Shown piece by piece: positions 56,869 through 64,000 of a stretch of DNA of 64,000 nt. The position numbers and the translations under genes are program-made. The notes under the pieces were generated by a model. That model saw only the letters and a program-made list of their open reading frames with translations, ran no database searches and was not told where the DNA came from. This DNA is from Dyella acidiphila (GTDB lineage Bacteria > Pseudomonadota > Gammaproteobacteria > Xanthomonadales > Rhodanobacteraceae): positions 124,001 to 188,000 of the forward strand of contig NZ_JACZZA010000007.1 of assembly GCF_014863405.1 (NCBI RefSeq), written 5' to 3'. The stretch's first letter is position 1. Each line of letters starts with the position of its first letter.

Positions 56869-58482
56869 TCATTCCCCGCCTGCCGCCGCGCTGCGCCAGG
56901 CAACACAATCGGCCGAAGCGTTGAACGGTGCTCCCACTGCCGCGACCTGCCCGCGATAAAACGCAACGCTCTTGCGCGCGTCGAACATGCCCAGGCGCTG
57001 CAGCGGCTGCAGATTCGACACGCGCGAACACAGGGTCTTCAACCATGCTGCGCGTTCGCGCTCGCGCAACGCATGCTCATCCACCACCAGCAACACCGCC
57101 GCACCGGCGTGGTCGTGGCGTAGCGCGGTTTCATTCCTGCCCCACCAGGCCACTTGCGGTGCGCGCCCGTATTTGACGTTGAGCGGGCTGTCCAGCGTAT
57201 ACACCGGGCGCTGGCCATCGAACTGAAAATCCAGCTCCGCCGCCATCATGAAATTGTCCGCCACCAGCACCGCCGGCTGTGCATCGAGTTGCGCCCTGGC
57301 GATAGCGGCACTTTGCTGCCAGCCGATCAAGGCCGTGGGCATCGCACGTGCTGCGCCCAGCCAGCGTGCTGCAGCGGGAAAAGCGGACGCGCCCAGATAA
57401 GCCAGGCCCATCAGCTGTAGCACCAGCGCCAATACGCCAGCCGCCACGGCAAACCGGCGCCAGCCCTGCGCCACCTCGCGCAACAAAGCTGGCAGTGCCG
57501 CCAGCAGCGGCAGATAACCGGGCAACGGCCAGTGCACCCGAAAACGCTGATCGTCGGCAAACAGCCCGGCCACGAAATAAATCACGACAAAGCTCAGCGA
57601 CAGCACCGCGATCACATCCCAGGGACCGCCCTCGCGACGTCGGCGCCATGCCTGCCAGGCCGCCCACAGCAGGCCGGCATACAACAGCGGCGTGCAAGTA
57701 GCCGCCTGCTCCAGCGGCTGCACCAGCGTGTCGGCATGGAAGCGCCATGGATTGCGCTGCAACAGCTGGAACGCCAGCCCGGCGCCATGCTGCTGCCAGT
57801 TGGAAATCAATAGCGGCAAGGTACCAAGGGCCGCAACGCCCAGCGCCAGCCAGAAGCCGCCACGCGACCATTGCCGCCGGCCGCGCGGCGTCAGCAGGCA
57901 CAGCAGCAGGCCGGCGACGATGAACATCGCCGCGCGGTAATGACTCATCCAGCACACCGCCAGCGCCACACCGAGCAGCAGCCAATCGCGCCAGCGGTTT
58001 TCATCCATTGCGCGCAACAAGGCCAGCATGGCCAGCGCCCCCGCCACGGTAAGCGGCACGTCCGGCATCGCGATCACACCCAGACTGCCGGCCAGTGGCA
58101 GGCACAGGCACAACAGCCCCGCCTGCCAGCCAATGCGTGCATCGAAGGCGCGGCGGCCGAACGCCACCAGCAGCCACGGCAACGCGCTGCCCAGCAGCAG
58201 AAACGGCCAGCGCATGCCCAGTACGCCATGCCCCGCCAGCACCTCGCCCAGCCGGATCAGCCATGCGGTAAAGGGCGGCAGATCGCTATAGCCCCAGGCA
58301 AGGTGGCGGCTCTCCTGCCAGTAGAACGCTTCGTCGCCGAGCGGCTGCAGCGTCGCGGCAAGCACCAGCTTCACGGCGAGCAGACACAAGAAGAACGTGA
58401 CGAATACCGCTCGCCAGCGCGCGAGGCCGACGACTACACTGGCGTCGCCCCCCGTTCCTATCCTCGCCCTGCTCAAACTCAT
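56869..58482 (-). CDS. GT39/ArnT-type membrane glycosyltransferase
   Basis: A 537-residue inner-membrane protein with about 11-12 hydrophobic segments and a periplasmic C-terminal part, the layout of the PMT/ArnT superfamily. These enzymes move a sugar from a lipid carrier to lipid A, protein or glycan. The conserved first periplasmic loop reads PLGDEAFYWQESRHLAWGYSDLPP, giving the acidic pair Asp50-Glu51 and Asp67. Acceptor and sugar are unknown. I use ATG 58482, whose bases are shared with the moxR start on the other strand; ATG 58491 is an alternative. It is convergent with maf. Confidence 0.85.
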   Translation of the reverse strand: MSLSRARIGTGGDASVVVGLARWRAVFVTFFLCLLAVKLVLAATLQPLGDEAFYWQESRHLAWGYSDLPPFTAWLIRLGEVLAGHGVLGMRWPFLLLGSALPWLLVAFGRRAFDARIGWQAGLLCLCLPLAGSLGVIAMPDVPLTVAGALAMLALLRAMDENRWRDWLLLGVALAVCWMSHYRAAMFIVAGLLLCLLTPRGRRQWSRGGFWLALGVAALGTLPLLISNWQQHGAGLAFQLLQRNPWRFHADTLVQPLEQAATCTPLLYAGLLWAAWQAWRRRREGGPWDVIAVLSLSFVVIYFVAGLFADDQRFRVHWPLPGYLPLLAALPALLREVAQGWRRFAVAAGVLALVLQLMGLAYLGASAFPAAARWLGAARAMPTALIGWQQSAAIARAQLDAQPAVLVADNFMMAAELDFQFDGQRPVYTLDSPLNVKYGRAPQVAWWGRNETALRHDHAGAAVLLVVDEHALRERERAAWLKTLCSRVSNLQPLQRLGMFDARKSVAFYRGQVAAVGAPFNASADCVAWRSAAAGGE

Positions 58483-59422
58483 GTCAGCCATCACCCCGCT
58501 TCGTGATGAAAACCTGCAACAGCATCTGCATGCCGCCATCGGCCAGGTCAACAAGGTGCTGCTCGGCAAGGCGCGCCAGGTCAAACTGGCCTTCACCTGC
58601 CTGATCGCAGGCGGCCATCTGCTGCTGGAGGATGTGCCCGGCGTCGGCAAGACCACGCTTGCGCATGCCCTGGCGGCCAGCTTCGCGCTGGATTTTCAGC
58701 GTGTGCAGTTCACCAGCGACCTGCTGCCGTCCGACATTATCGGGGTCAGCATGTATGAGCGCGAGACCGGTCAGTTCCGTTTCCATCCCGGCCCGGTGTT
58801 CGCCGGCCTGCTGCTGGCCGACGAAATCAACCGTGCCACGCCGAAAACGCAGAGCGCCCTGCTTGAAGCGATGGCCGAACGGCAGGTCACCGTGGACGGT
58901 CAGACGCATACGCTGCCGGACCCTTTCTTCGTCGTGGCCACGCAAAATCCGCTGGACCTGGCCGGTACGTTCCCGCTGCCGGATTCGCAGCTCGACCGCT
59001 TCATGCTGCGCGTGTCGCTCGACTATCCCGACGCCAGCGCCGAACGCGAACTGCTGATCGGCACCGACCGCCGCGACCTGCTCACCCGCCTCACCCCGCA
59101 ACTGGATGCACCCGGCCTGAGCCTGCTGTATCGACAGACGCAGTCGATCACCGCCAGCCCCGCGCTGCTGGATTATCTGCAGGCGCTGCTGGCCGCCAGT
59201 CGCCGCCATCCGGATATCCGCGTGGGCCTGTCGCCGCGTGCGGGGTTGTCGCTGCTTGCCGCGGCACGTGCCTGGGCGATGATCAGCGATCGTGGCCATG
59301 TGCTGCCGGAAGATATCCAGGCTTTGTTCGTGCCGCTTGCCGCACATCGATTGGTCGCCGCACGCGGCGCCAGCGGCGAGATGCTGGCGCGCACCTTGTT
59401 GAACGAAGTCGCAGTCGACTGA
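58481..59422 (+). CDS. MoxR-family AAA+ ATPase
   Basis: A 313-residue MoxR ATPase, a chaperone-like AAA+ protein usually working with DUF58/VWA partners in complex maturation or envelope stress. Walker A is GVGKTT (54-59), Walker B is LLADEINRA followed by TPKTQSALLEAMAERQVT, and the sensor region is VVATQNPLDLAGTFPLP. It has the arginine finger (SQLDRFMLR) and a C-terminal lid with GLSPRAGLSLLAAARAWA. The ATG at 58481 begins the conserved part. It opens the moxR-DUF58-tgpA operon, with 10 bp to the next gene. Confidence 0.95.
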   Translation: MSAITPLRDENLQQHLHAAIGQVNKVLLGKARQVKLAFTCLIAGGHLLLEDVPGVGKTTLAHALAASFALDFQRVQFTSDLLPSDIIGVSMYERETGQFRFHPGPVFAGLLLADEINRATPKTQSALLEAMAERQVTVDGQTHTLPDPFFVVATQNPLDLAGTFPLPDSQLDRFMLRVSLDYPDASAERELLIGTDRRDLLTRLTPQLDAPGLSLLYRQTQSITASPALLDYLQALLAASRRHPDIRVGLSPRAGLSLLAAARAWAMISDRGHVLPEDIQALFVPLAAHRLVAARGASGEMLARTLLNEVAVD

Positions 59423-59432
59423 CGCGCGCGCC

Positions 59433-60383
59433 TTGATCCGCGACCCGTTCCAGCGCTTGCAGCAGTGGGCGGAGCGCCGCCTGCCGGCGCTTACCCGCCA
59501 CCGGCGCCTGGAAGAACTGCCGATCGAATTGCACCGGCGCCGCATCTACATCGTGCCGACCGGCTTCGGCCTGGCCTTCACCGTGCTGCTGATGGTGATG
59601 ATGGTGGGCAGCCTCAATTACTCCAACAACGCCGCCCTGCTGCTCACCTGCATGCTCGGCGCGGCCACCGCGATCAGCATGCTGGTGGCGTTCCGCACCC
59701 TCAACGGGTTGCGCGTGCGCGGCCTGCGTGCAGGACATGCCATCGCCGGTCAGCCGATCGATATCACCTTCGATTTCGAGGCAAGCAGACTGCGCCAGGC
59801 CGTGCGGCTGGATCTGGCCGAGCACACGCGCCCGTTCGACGTACAGGGACGTGTGGACGTAATTCTCAGTCTGCCCACCGAACAGCGCGGCTGGCTGAGC
59901 CTGCCGCGGTTCCGCGTGTGGACCACCTGGCCGCTCGGCCTGTTCCGCGCCTGGAGCTGGATGCATCCAAATTACGCGGTGCTGGTGTGGCCGCGACCGG
60001 AGTTGTCCGGACCGTTCCCCACCCTGCCCGCGGCAGACCAGCGCCGCCAGCGTCTGCACCGCGGCGAAGATCTGGCCGCACTGCGCGACTATCGCAGCGG
60101 CGACTCCATGCGCCACATCGCCTGGAAAGCCAGCGCGCGTCACGAGTCCTTGCTGGTGAAGGACTACGAACAACCCGAAGCGCGACAGGAATGGCAATTG
60201 GATTGGCGTCTGCTGCACGGCCTGGATAACGAGTCGCGCATCTCCCGACTCGCCCGCTGGCTGGGCGAAGCGCAAGCGCAAGGTCGTCAATGGAGTCTGT
60301 GGCTGCCCAATGAAGTGATCGAGCTGGGCAACGGCCATGCTCATTACGCGCGCTGCATGAGCGCACTGGCGCTGCTGCCATGA
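59433..60383 (+). CDS. DUF58 domain protein, MoxR partner
   Basis: A 316-residue protein with two membrane helices near the N-terminus (about residues 47-85, LAFTVLLMVMMVGSLNYSN and AALLLTCMLGAATAISMLV). A soluble domain follows, with the DUF58 signature GEDLAALRDYRSGDSMRHIAWKASAR (about 210-235). The family is a VWA-like module found with MoxR and transglutaminases. The only suitable start is TTG 59433, 10 bp after moxR. The stop overlaps the next ATG by 4 bases, so it is coupled to tgpA. The molecular function is not established. Confidence 0.9.
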   Translation: MIRDPFQRLQQWAERRLPALTRHRRLEELPIELHRRRIYIVPTGFGLAFTVLLMVMMVGSLNYSNNAALLLTCMLGAATAISMLVAFRTLNGLRVRGLRAGHAIAGQPIDITFDFEASRLRQAVRLDLAEHTRPFDVQGRVDVILSLPTEQRGWLSLPRFRVWTTWPLGLFRAWSWMHPNYAVLVWPRPELSGPFPTLPAADQRRQRLHRGEDLAALRDYRSGDSMRHIAWKASARHESLLVKDYEQPEARQEWQLDWRLLHGLDNESRISRLARWLGEAQAQGRQWSLWLPNEVIELGNGHAHYARCMSALALLP

Positions 60384-62356
60384 CGCTCGCGCTATTTGGC
60401 CGGCGTCCGCGCGTGCATGAGTTCCTGGGCGAGCGCAGCTTCGATCTGCTGTGCCTGACCACCGCCTTCGTGCTGGCCGTGCACGCCACTCATTTGCCGC
60501 CCTGGCTGAGTGCCGTGCTCGGCGTGGCGCTGGCCGTGCGCTGGTGGCAGCACAAGCATCGTCCGGGCCGTGTACCCGGCTGGCTGAAGCTGCCGGCGCT
60601 GGTGCTGCTGGTCGCCACGGTCATACTTCATTACGGCAACGTGTTCGGCCGTGAACCGGGCTCGGCGCTGGCCGCCGGCCTGCTTGTCCTGAAGCTGACG
60701 GAAAGCGACACGCCGCGCGATGCACGCGTGGCCGCGGCCTTTGCCTGTTTCCTGCTGATGGCGGCGCTGCTGTTCGGCCAGGATCTGCTGGCCAGCCTGA
60801 TCGTTGCGCTCGGCCTGCTGCCGGCGCTGAGCACCTGGCGCTCGCTCGAACCCACGCAGATACCGGTCAGCCTGCCGCGCCAACTGCTTCCCGCGCTGTT
60901 GCTGCTGGGCACATCGTTGCCGCTGGCGCTGGCTGCCTTCGTGTTCCTGCCGCGGCTGAGTTCACCACTGTGGGGCACGTCCGATGCACAGGCGGCCGTG
61001 AGCGGTCTCAGCGACCAGATGTCGCCCAGCGACTTCACCGAGCTGTTGAACGATGACAGTCCGGCGATGCGCGTCAATTTCGAAGGTGCGCCGCCGGCCA
61101 AGGCACAACGCTACTTCCGTGCCTTCGTGTTGTGGAATTACGACGGCAAGGACTGGAAGCGGCTGGACAACTTCGACGATGCGCCCCTCGCCATCCAGGC
61201 GCATGACGCGATCGAATACCACATCAATCTCGAACCCACGCATCAGCGTGTGCTGCCCACCCTGGACATTCCGCTGCAAGCACCTGCGCAATCGCAAATG
61301 TATGCGGACGGCGAGGTCTTTGCGGACAAGCCGATCAACGATGCCCTGAACTACACGGTGCGCTCCACCCTGCACTACCAGCTGCAGGCCACGCTGGATC
61401 CGGCGACGCGCCTGCTGGCGCTGCGCCTTCCCGCCGATTTCGATCCGCGCACGCATGCGCTCGCCGAACAATGGCGGCAGCGCTTCGGGCGCAACAACGG
61501 CGCCATCATCCAGGCCGCGCTGCAGATGTTCCACAACGACGGATTCGGCTACACACTGGGTCCGCCGCCGCTGGGGCATGATGCGATCGACGATTTCCTG
61601 TTCAACACGCGCGAAGGTTTTTGCGAGCACTACGCATCTTCTTTCACCGTGCTGATGCGCGCCGCCGGCATCCCTGCCCGAGTCGTCACCGGTTATCAGG
61701 GCGGCTACTGGAACACCATGGGCCAGTATCTGCTGGTGCGCAATTCCGACGCCCACGCCTGGAGCGAGGTGTGGCTGGACGGCCGCGGCTGGGTGCGCGT
61801 CGATCCGACCGCCGCCGTAAGCCCCCAACGCATCAATCTCGGTGCGCAGGCATCGGGCGGTAACGAGCTGCTGCCCTGGTACGAATCAGGAGTGTTGGAA
61901 TCGCTGCGCAACCGCTGGGATATCGTCAACCGATGGTGGAACCAAGGCGTTATCGGTTTTGACGCATTGCGCCAGCGCGGAATGCTGACCCCGTTCGGCA
62001 TTCGCGATGTTGACACCGGCATGCTGGAAAGGCTGCTGGCGGTCAGCATGGCGGTGTTCGGTGCCGCCGGCCTGGCATGGGCCTTGTGGCGCCGGCCGGA
62101 GGGCGATCCGGCGCTGGCGGCCATGCGCGCGCTGGAGCGCAAGCTGGCCCGCGCGGGTGTTGCCCGCGGACGCAGCGAAGGGCCGCAACACTACCTTCGC
62201 CGCGCCATCCGCGCGATACCCGGGCAGCGCAGCGAACTGGACTATTTGATGAGGTGCTATATCGAGCTGCGTTACGCCAATGTCGAACCTCCCCCTGAAT
62301 CCCTGCGTGCGTTTAGACGGGCCGTGCGGAATTTCCAACCGCACAACGTGGTCTAA
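60380..62356 (+). CDS. tgpA: TgpA-type membrane transglutaminase-like protein
   Basis: A 658-residue protein with about five N-terminal membrane helices (DUF3488, residues 20-190). A periplasmic transglutaminase-like domain follows, then one more helix near 555-575 and a cytoplasmic tail (DUF4129-like). The catalytic triad is Cys415 (REGFCEHYASSF), His459 (NSDAHAWSEVW) and Asp475 (VRVDPTAAV). The P. aeruginosa homologue is essential and linked to growth and cell envelope. It is third in the moxR-DUF58-tgpA unit, which suggests the ATPase assists it. Confidence 0.93.
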   Translation: MTLALFGRRPRVHEFLGERSFDLLCLTTAFVLAVHATHLPPWLSAVLGVALAVRWWQHKHRPGRVPGWLKLPALVLLVATVILHYGNVFGREPGSALAAGLLVLKLTESDTPRDARVAAAFACFLLMAALLFGQDLLASLIVALGLLPALSTWRSLEPTQIPVSLPRQLLPALLLLGTSLPLALAAFVFLPRLSSPLWGTSDAQAAVSGLSDQMSPSDFTELLNDDSPAMRVNFEGAPPAKAQRYFRAFVLWNYDGKDWKRLDNFDDAPLAIQAHDAIEYHINLEPTHQRVLPTLDIPLQAPAQSQMYADGEVFADKPINDALNYTVRSTLHYQLQATLDPATRLLALRLPADFDPRTHALAEQWRQRFGRNNGAIIQAALQMFHNDGFGYTLGPPPLGHDAIDDFLFNTREGFCEHYASSFTVLMRAAGIPARVVTGYQGGYWNTMGQYLLVRNSDAHAWSEVWLDGRGWVRVDPTAAVSPQRINLGAQASGGNELLPWYESGVLESLRNRWDIVNRWWNQGVIGFDALRQRGMLTPFGIRDVDTGMLERLLAVSMAVFGAAGLAWALWRRPEGDPALAAMRALERKLARAGVARGRSEGPQHYLRRAIRAIPGQRSELDYLMRCYIELRYANVEPPPESLRAFRRAVRNFQPHNVV

Positions 62357-62406
62357 ACCGAGCGCGACGATGTAGCATGCAACCGCCCACGATGGAGAAA
62401 AACACC

Positions 62407-62988
62407 ATGTCTCCCCTGTACCGAATTCTCAGCCTCGCAGCCGTCTGCACCCTGATGGCCGCCTGCGCCACTGTGCCGCAGCCGCTGCAAGGCAATTTCG
62501 CCAACGTCAATTCGTTGAGTGCGCAACAGAGTCCCGCCAACGGCACGCAAGTGCGCTGGGGCGGCGACATCATCAGCACCGAGCCCGGCCAGCAGTCGAC
62601 CTGCTTCTACGTGCTGGGCCGTCCGCTCGATAGCGAAGCCCGTCCGGTACGCGACAACAACAACAGCCAGGGCCGCTTCGTCGCCTGCCGCACCGGCTTC
62701 TACGATCCTGAAGTGTTCAAGCCCGGTCGCGAGATCACCGTCACCGGCACCATCCAGGGCACCATGACGCGCAAGGTCGGCGATTACGACTACGCCTATC
62801 CGCGCGTGGAAGCGAACGTGGTCTACCTGTGGCCGAAGCGCCAAGTGATGGCCGGCTATCCCTACGGTCCGGGCTGGTACGACCCGTTCTGGGGTCCGTA
62901 CTGGGGTCCCGGTTGGGGCTGGGGCGGCGGCTGGGGCTGGGGTGGCGGCTGGTATGCACCGCCGGTCATCGTGGTCCGCCATCGCTGA
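62407..62988 (+). CDS. slp: Slp-family outer membrane lipoprotein
   Basis: A 193-residue lipoprotein of the Slp (starvation/stationary-phase inducible) family. The signal has the lipobox LMAACAT with acylated Cys20. Family features are RWGGDIISTEPGQQSTCFYVLGRPLDSEARP (about 51-81), GRFVACRTGFYDPEVFKPGREITVTGTIQG and YAYPRVEANVVYLWP. The last 45 residues are Gly/Trp/Tyr/Pro-rich, with repeated GWGWGGG units. The start at ATG 62407 has GGAG 9 bases upstream; ATG 62392 is less likely. It follows tgpA by 50 bp. The function of Slp is poorly known (acid or carbon-starvation stress in E. coli). Confidence 0.92.
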   Translation: MSPLYRILSLAAVCTLMAACATVPQPLQGNFANVNSLSAQQSPANGTQVRWGGDIISTEPGQQSTCFYVLGRPLDSEARPVRDNNNSQGRFVACRTGFYDPEVFKPGREITVTGTIQGTMTRKVGDYDYAYPRVEANVVYLWPKRQVMAGYPYGPGWYDPFWGPYWGPGWGWGGGWGWGGGWYAPPVIVVRHR

Positions 62989-63006
62989 TCGTTCCGATCG
63001 CTCAAC

Positions 63007-63036
63007 AAAAAACGCCGGCACATGCCGGCGTTTTTT
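63007..63036. terminator. Bidirectional terminator between slp and the HIT gene
   Basis: A perfect 14-bp stem, AAAAAACGCCGGCA (63007-63020) with 63023-63036, which ends in a T7 run on the plus strand and the same on the minus strand. It serves both convergent genes. Confidence 0.9.
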
Positions 63037-63060
63037 TGTGCGCCATTCAACGTCGGCCGA

Positions 63061-63405
63061 TCAGCCCGGCGGCCAGGTCATGCGCCGGCCAGCCAGCAAG
63101 TGCACGTGCAGATGGAACACCGTCTGCCCGCCGTGCTCGTTGCAATTGATCACGGTGCGATAGCCGTCTTTCTCGAAGCCGTGCTGCTTGGCGTAGCTGG
63201 CCGCAGCCAGCAGCAGTTTGCCGAGCAGCTCGGCGTCGGCGGGGCCGGCATCGTTCAAGGTGGCGATGGCGTGCTTGGGCACGAACAGCACATGTACCGG
63301 CGCCTGCGGATTGAGATCGCGGAAGGCCAGCACGTCATCGTCTTCGTAGACGATGTCGGCAGGAATTTCGCGGCGGACGATTTTGCCGAAAATGGTGTCG
63401 GCCAT
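63061..63405 (-). CDS. HIT-family nucleotide-binding hydrolase (HinT-like)
   Basis: A 114-residue histidine triad protein. HinT enzymes hydrolyse purine nucleoside phosphoramidates such as AMP-lysine in the cytoplasm. The triad HLHVH has His98, His100 and His102, followed by LLAGRRMTWPPG, the HinT-type C-terminus. The start TIFGKIVRREIPADIVYED and the middle FRDLNPQAPVHVLFVPKH are typical. It lies 18 bp after recR on the minus strand and is probably co-transcribed. Confidence 0.95.
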   Translation of the reverse strand: MADTIFGKIVRREIPADIVYEDDDVLAFRDLNPQAPVHVLFVPKHAIATLNDAGPADAELLGKLLLAAASYAKQHGFEKDGYRTVINCNEHGGQTVFHLHVHLLAGRRMTWPPG

Positions 63406-63423
63406 ACGTATCTCCCTAGCGGT

Positions 63424-64000
63424 TTATTCCACGGACTGCCGGCTGCCGAAAGCATGCGCCAGCGTGCCACGATCCACGTATTCCAGTTCGCCGCCCAGCG
63501 GCACGCCGTGCGCCAGCCGGGTCGGACGAATGCCGGCGGCGCGCGCCAGCTGCGCAAGATAGTGTGCGGTCGCCTCGCCTTCCACGGTGGGATTGGTGGC
63601 CAGGATCAGCTCTTCCACGTCGCCTTCGCCCAGCCGCTCGCTCAGCAAACCAAGCCCCAGCTCCTCCGGCCCCAGGCCATCCAGCGGCGAGAGCCGGCCC
63701 ATCAGCACGAAGTATTGCCCGCGATAGCCGGTGGCCTGTTCGATGGCCGCCAGATCGGTCGGCGATTCCACCACACACAGCACATGGCGATCGCGGCTGC
63801 TGCTGGCGCAGATCGAACACAGCGGCGTCTCGCTGAAATTGCGGCAGCGCGCGCAGTGGCCGATGTTCTGCATGGCTTGCTGCAGCACTGCAGCCAACTT
63901 GAGGCCACGCTCGCGTTCGCGTTCCAGCAAATGGAAGGCCATGCGCTGCGCACTCTTGCCGCCCACGCCGGGCAGGCAGCGCAGGGCCTCGATAAGTTCG
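63424..64000 (-). CDS. recR: Recombination protein RecR, 5' end outside the window
   Basis: RecR works with RecF and RecO to load RecA on gapped DNA. The visible 192 residues begin [21 protein letters not shown], part of the helix-hairpin-helix, so only the first few codons are missing. The zinc motif [16 protein letters not shown], the Toprim core [13 protein letters not shown] and [17 protein letters not shown], and the C-terminal [23 protein letters not shown] are all present. Its length fits the 200-residue family. In most relatives dnaX and ybaB lie upstream, beyond the edge. The HIT gene follows 18 bp downstream. Confidence 0.97.
   Translation of the reverse strand, partial: ELIEALRCLPGVGGKSAQRMAFHLLERERERGLKLAAVLQQAMQNIGHCARCRNFSETPLCSICASSSRDRHVLCVVESPTDLAAIEQATGYRGQYFVLMGRLSPLDGLGPEELGLGLLSERLGEGDVEELILATNPTVEGEATAHYLAQLARAAGIRPTRLAHGVPLGGELEYVDRGTLAHAFGSRQSVE

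Overview
The window looks like ordinary chromosome from a high-GC gammaproteobacterium, most likely of the Xanthomonadales/Lysobacterales and probably the Rhodanobacteraceae (Dyella/Rhodanobacter type). I infer this from the GC-rich coding with strong G/C third positions, a class III phaE-phaC pair, a fabF-pabB-pabC-mltG-holB-pilZ order like that of Xanthomonas, and a complete 14-gene nuo operon. No ribosomal RNA, CRISPR array, insertion sequence, prophage, integron or toxin-antitoxin module was seen. I found no previously undescribed system, only regulatory and architectural oddities in a largely housekeeping region.

Layout: (1) 1-3107: end of a TauE/SafE-type permease, a secreted hypothetical protein, and the ribosomal oxygenase gene roxA coupled to a small unknown gene. 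(2) 3334-8931: the 2-oxoglutarate dehydrogenase operon sucA-sucB-lpdA, with a 13-bp hairpin before lpdA. (3) 9065-13353: LOG-family enzyme, YhdH/AcuI-type reductase, PilH-type response regulator, CbpA-type co-chaperone, Hsp20 and a peroxiredoxin. (4) 13419-19823, minus strand: gyrA, a GtrA-family protein coupled to mtnA, and phaE-phaC. (5) 19934-29324, minus strand: the translation and RNA cluster tRNA-fMet, rimP, nusA, infB, rbfA, truB, rpsO, pnp, punctuated by terminators and hairpins. (6) 29412-44047, minus strand: nuoA to nuoN (respiratory complex I). (7) 44377-55674, minus strand: pilZ, a PIG-L deacetylase, holB, mltG, pabC, pabB, fabF, acpP, fabG, fabD, fabH, rpmF, yceD, i.e. fatty acid synthesis joined to folate, cell wall and replication genes. 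(8) 55835-64000: a small membrane protein and Maf, a GT39-type glycosyltransferase, a moxR-DUF58-tgpA operon, an Slp-type lipoprotein, a HIT protein and the end of recR.

The genes serve central metabolism (TCA cycle and NADH oxidation), fatty acid supply, translation initiation and RNA turnover. The most interesting signals are non-coding: tandem terminators between tRNA-fMet and rimP-nusA-infB, three consecutive hairpins between nusA and infB, hairpins between most fatty acid genes, a structured rpsO leader, an AT-rich 24-bp palindrome upstream of nuo, and a REP-like element beside phaC. Protein-level oddities are Ala83 in GyrA, a His-rich loop in NuoL, loss of the N7 cluster ligands in NuoG, and the absence of tmk from its usual place.
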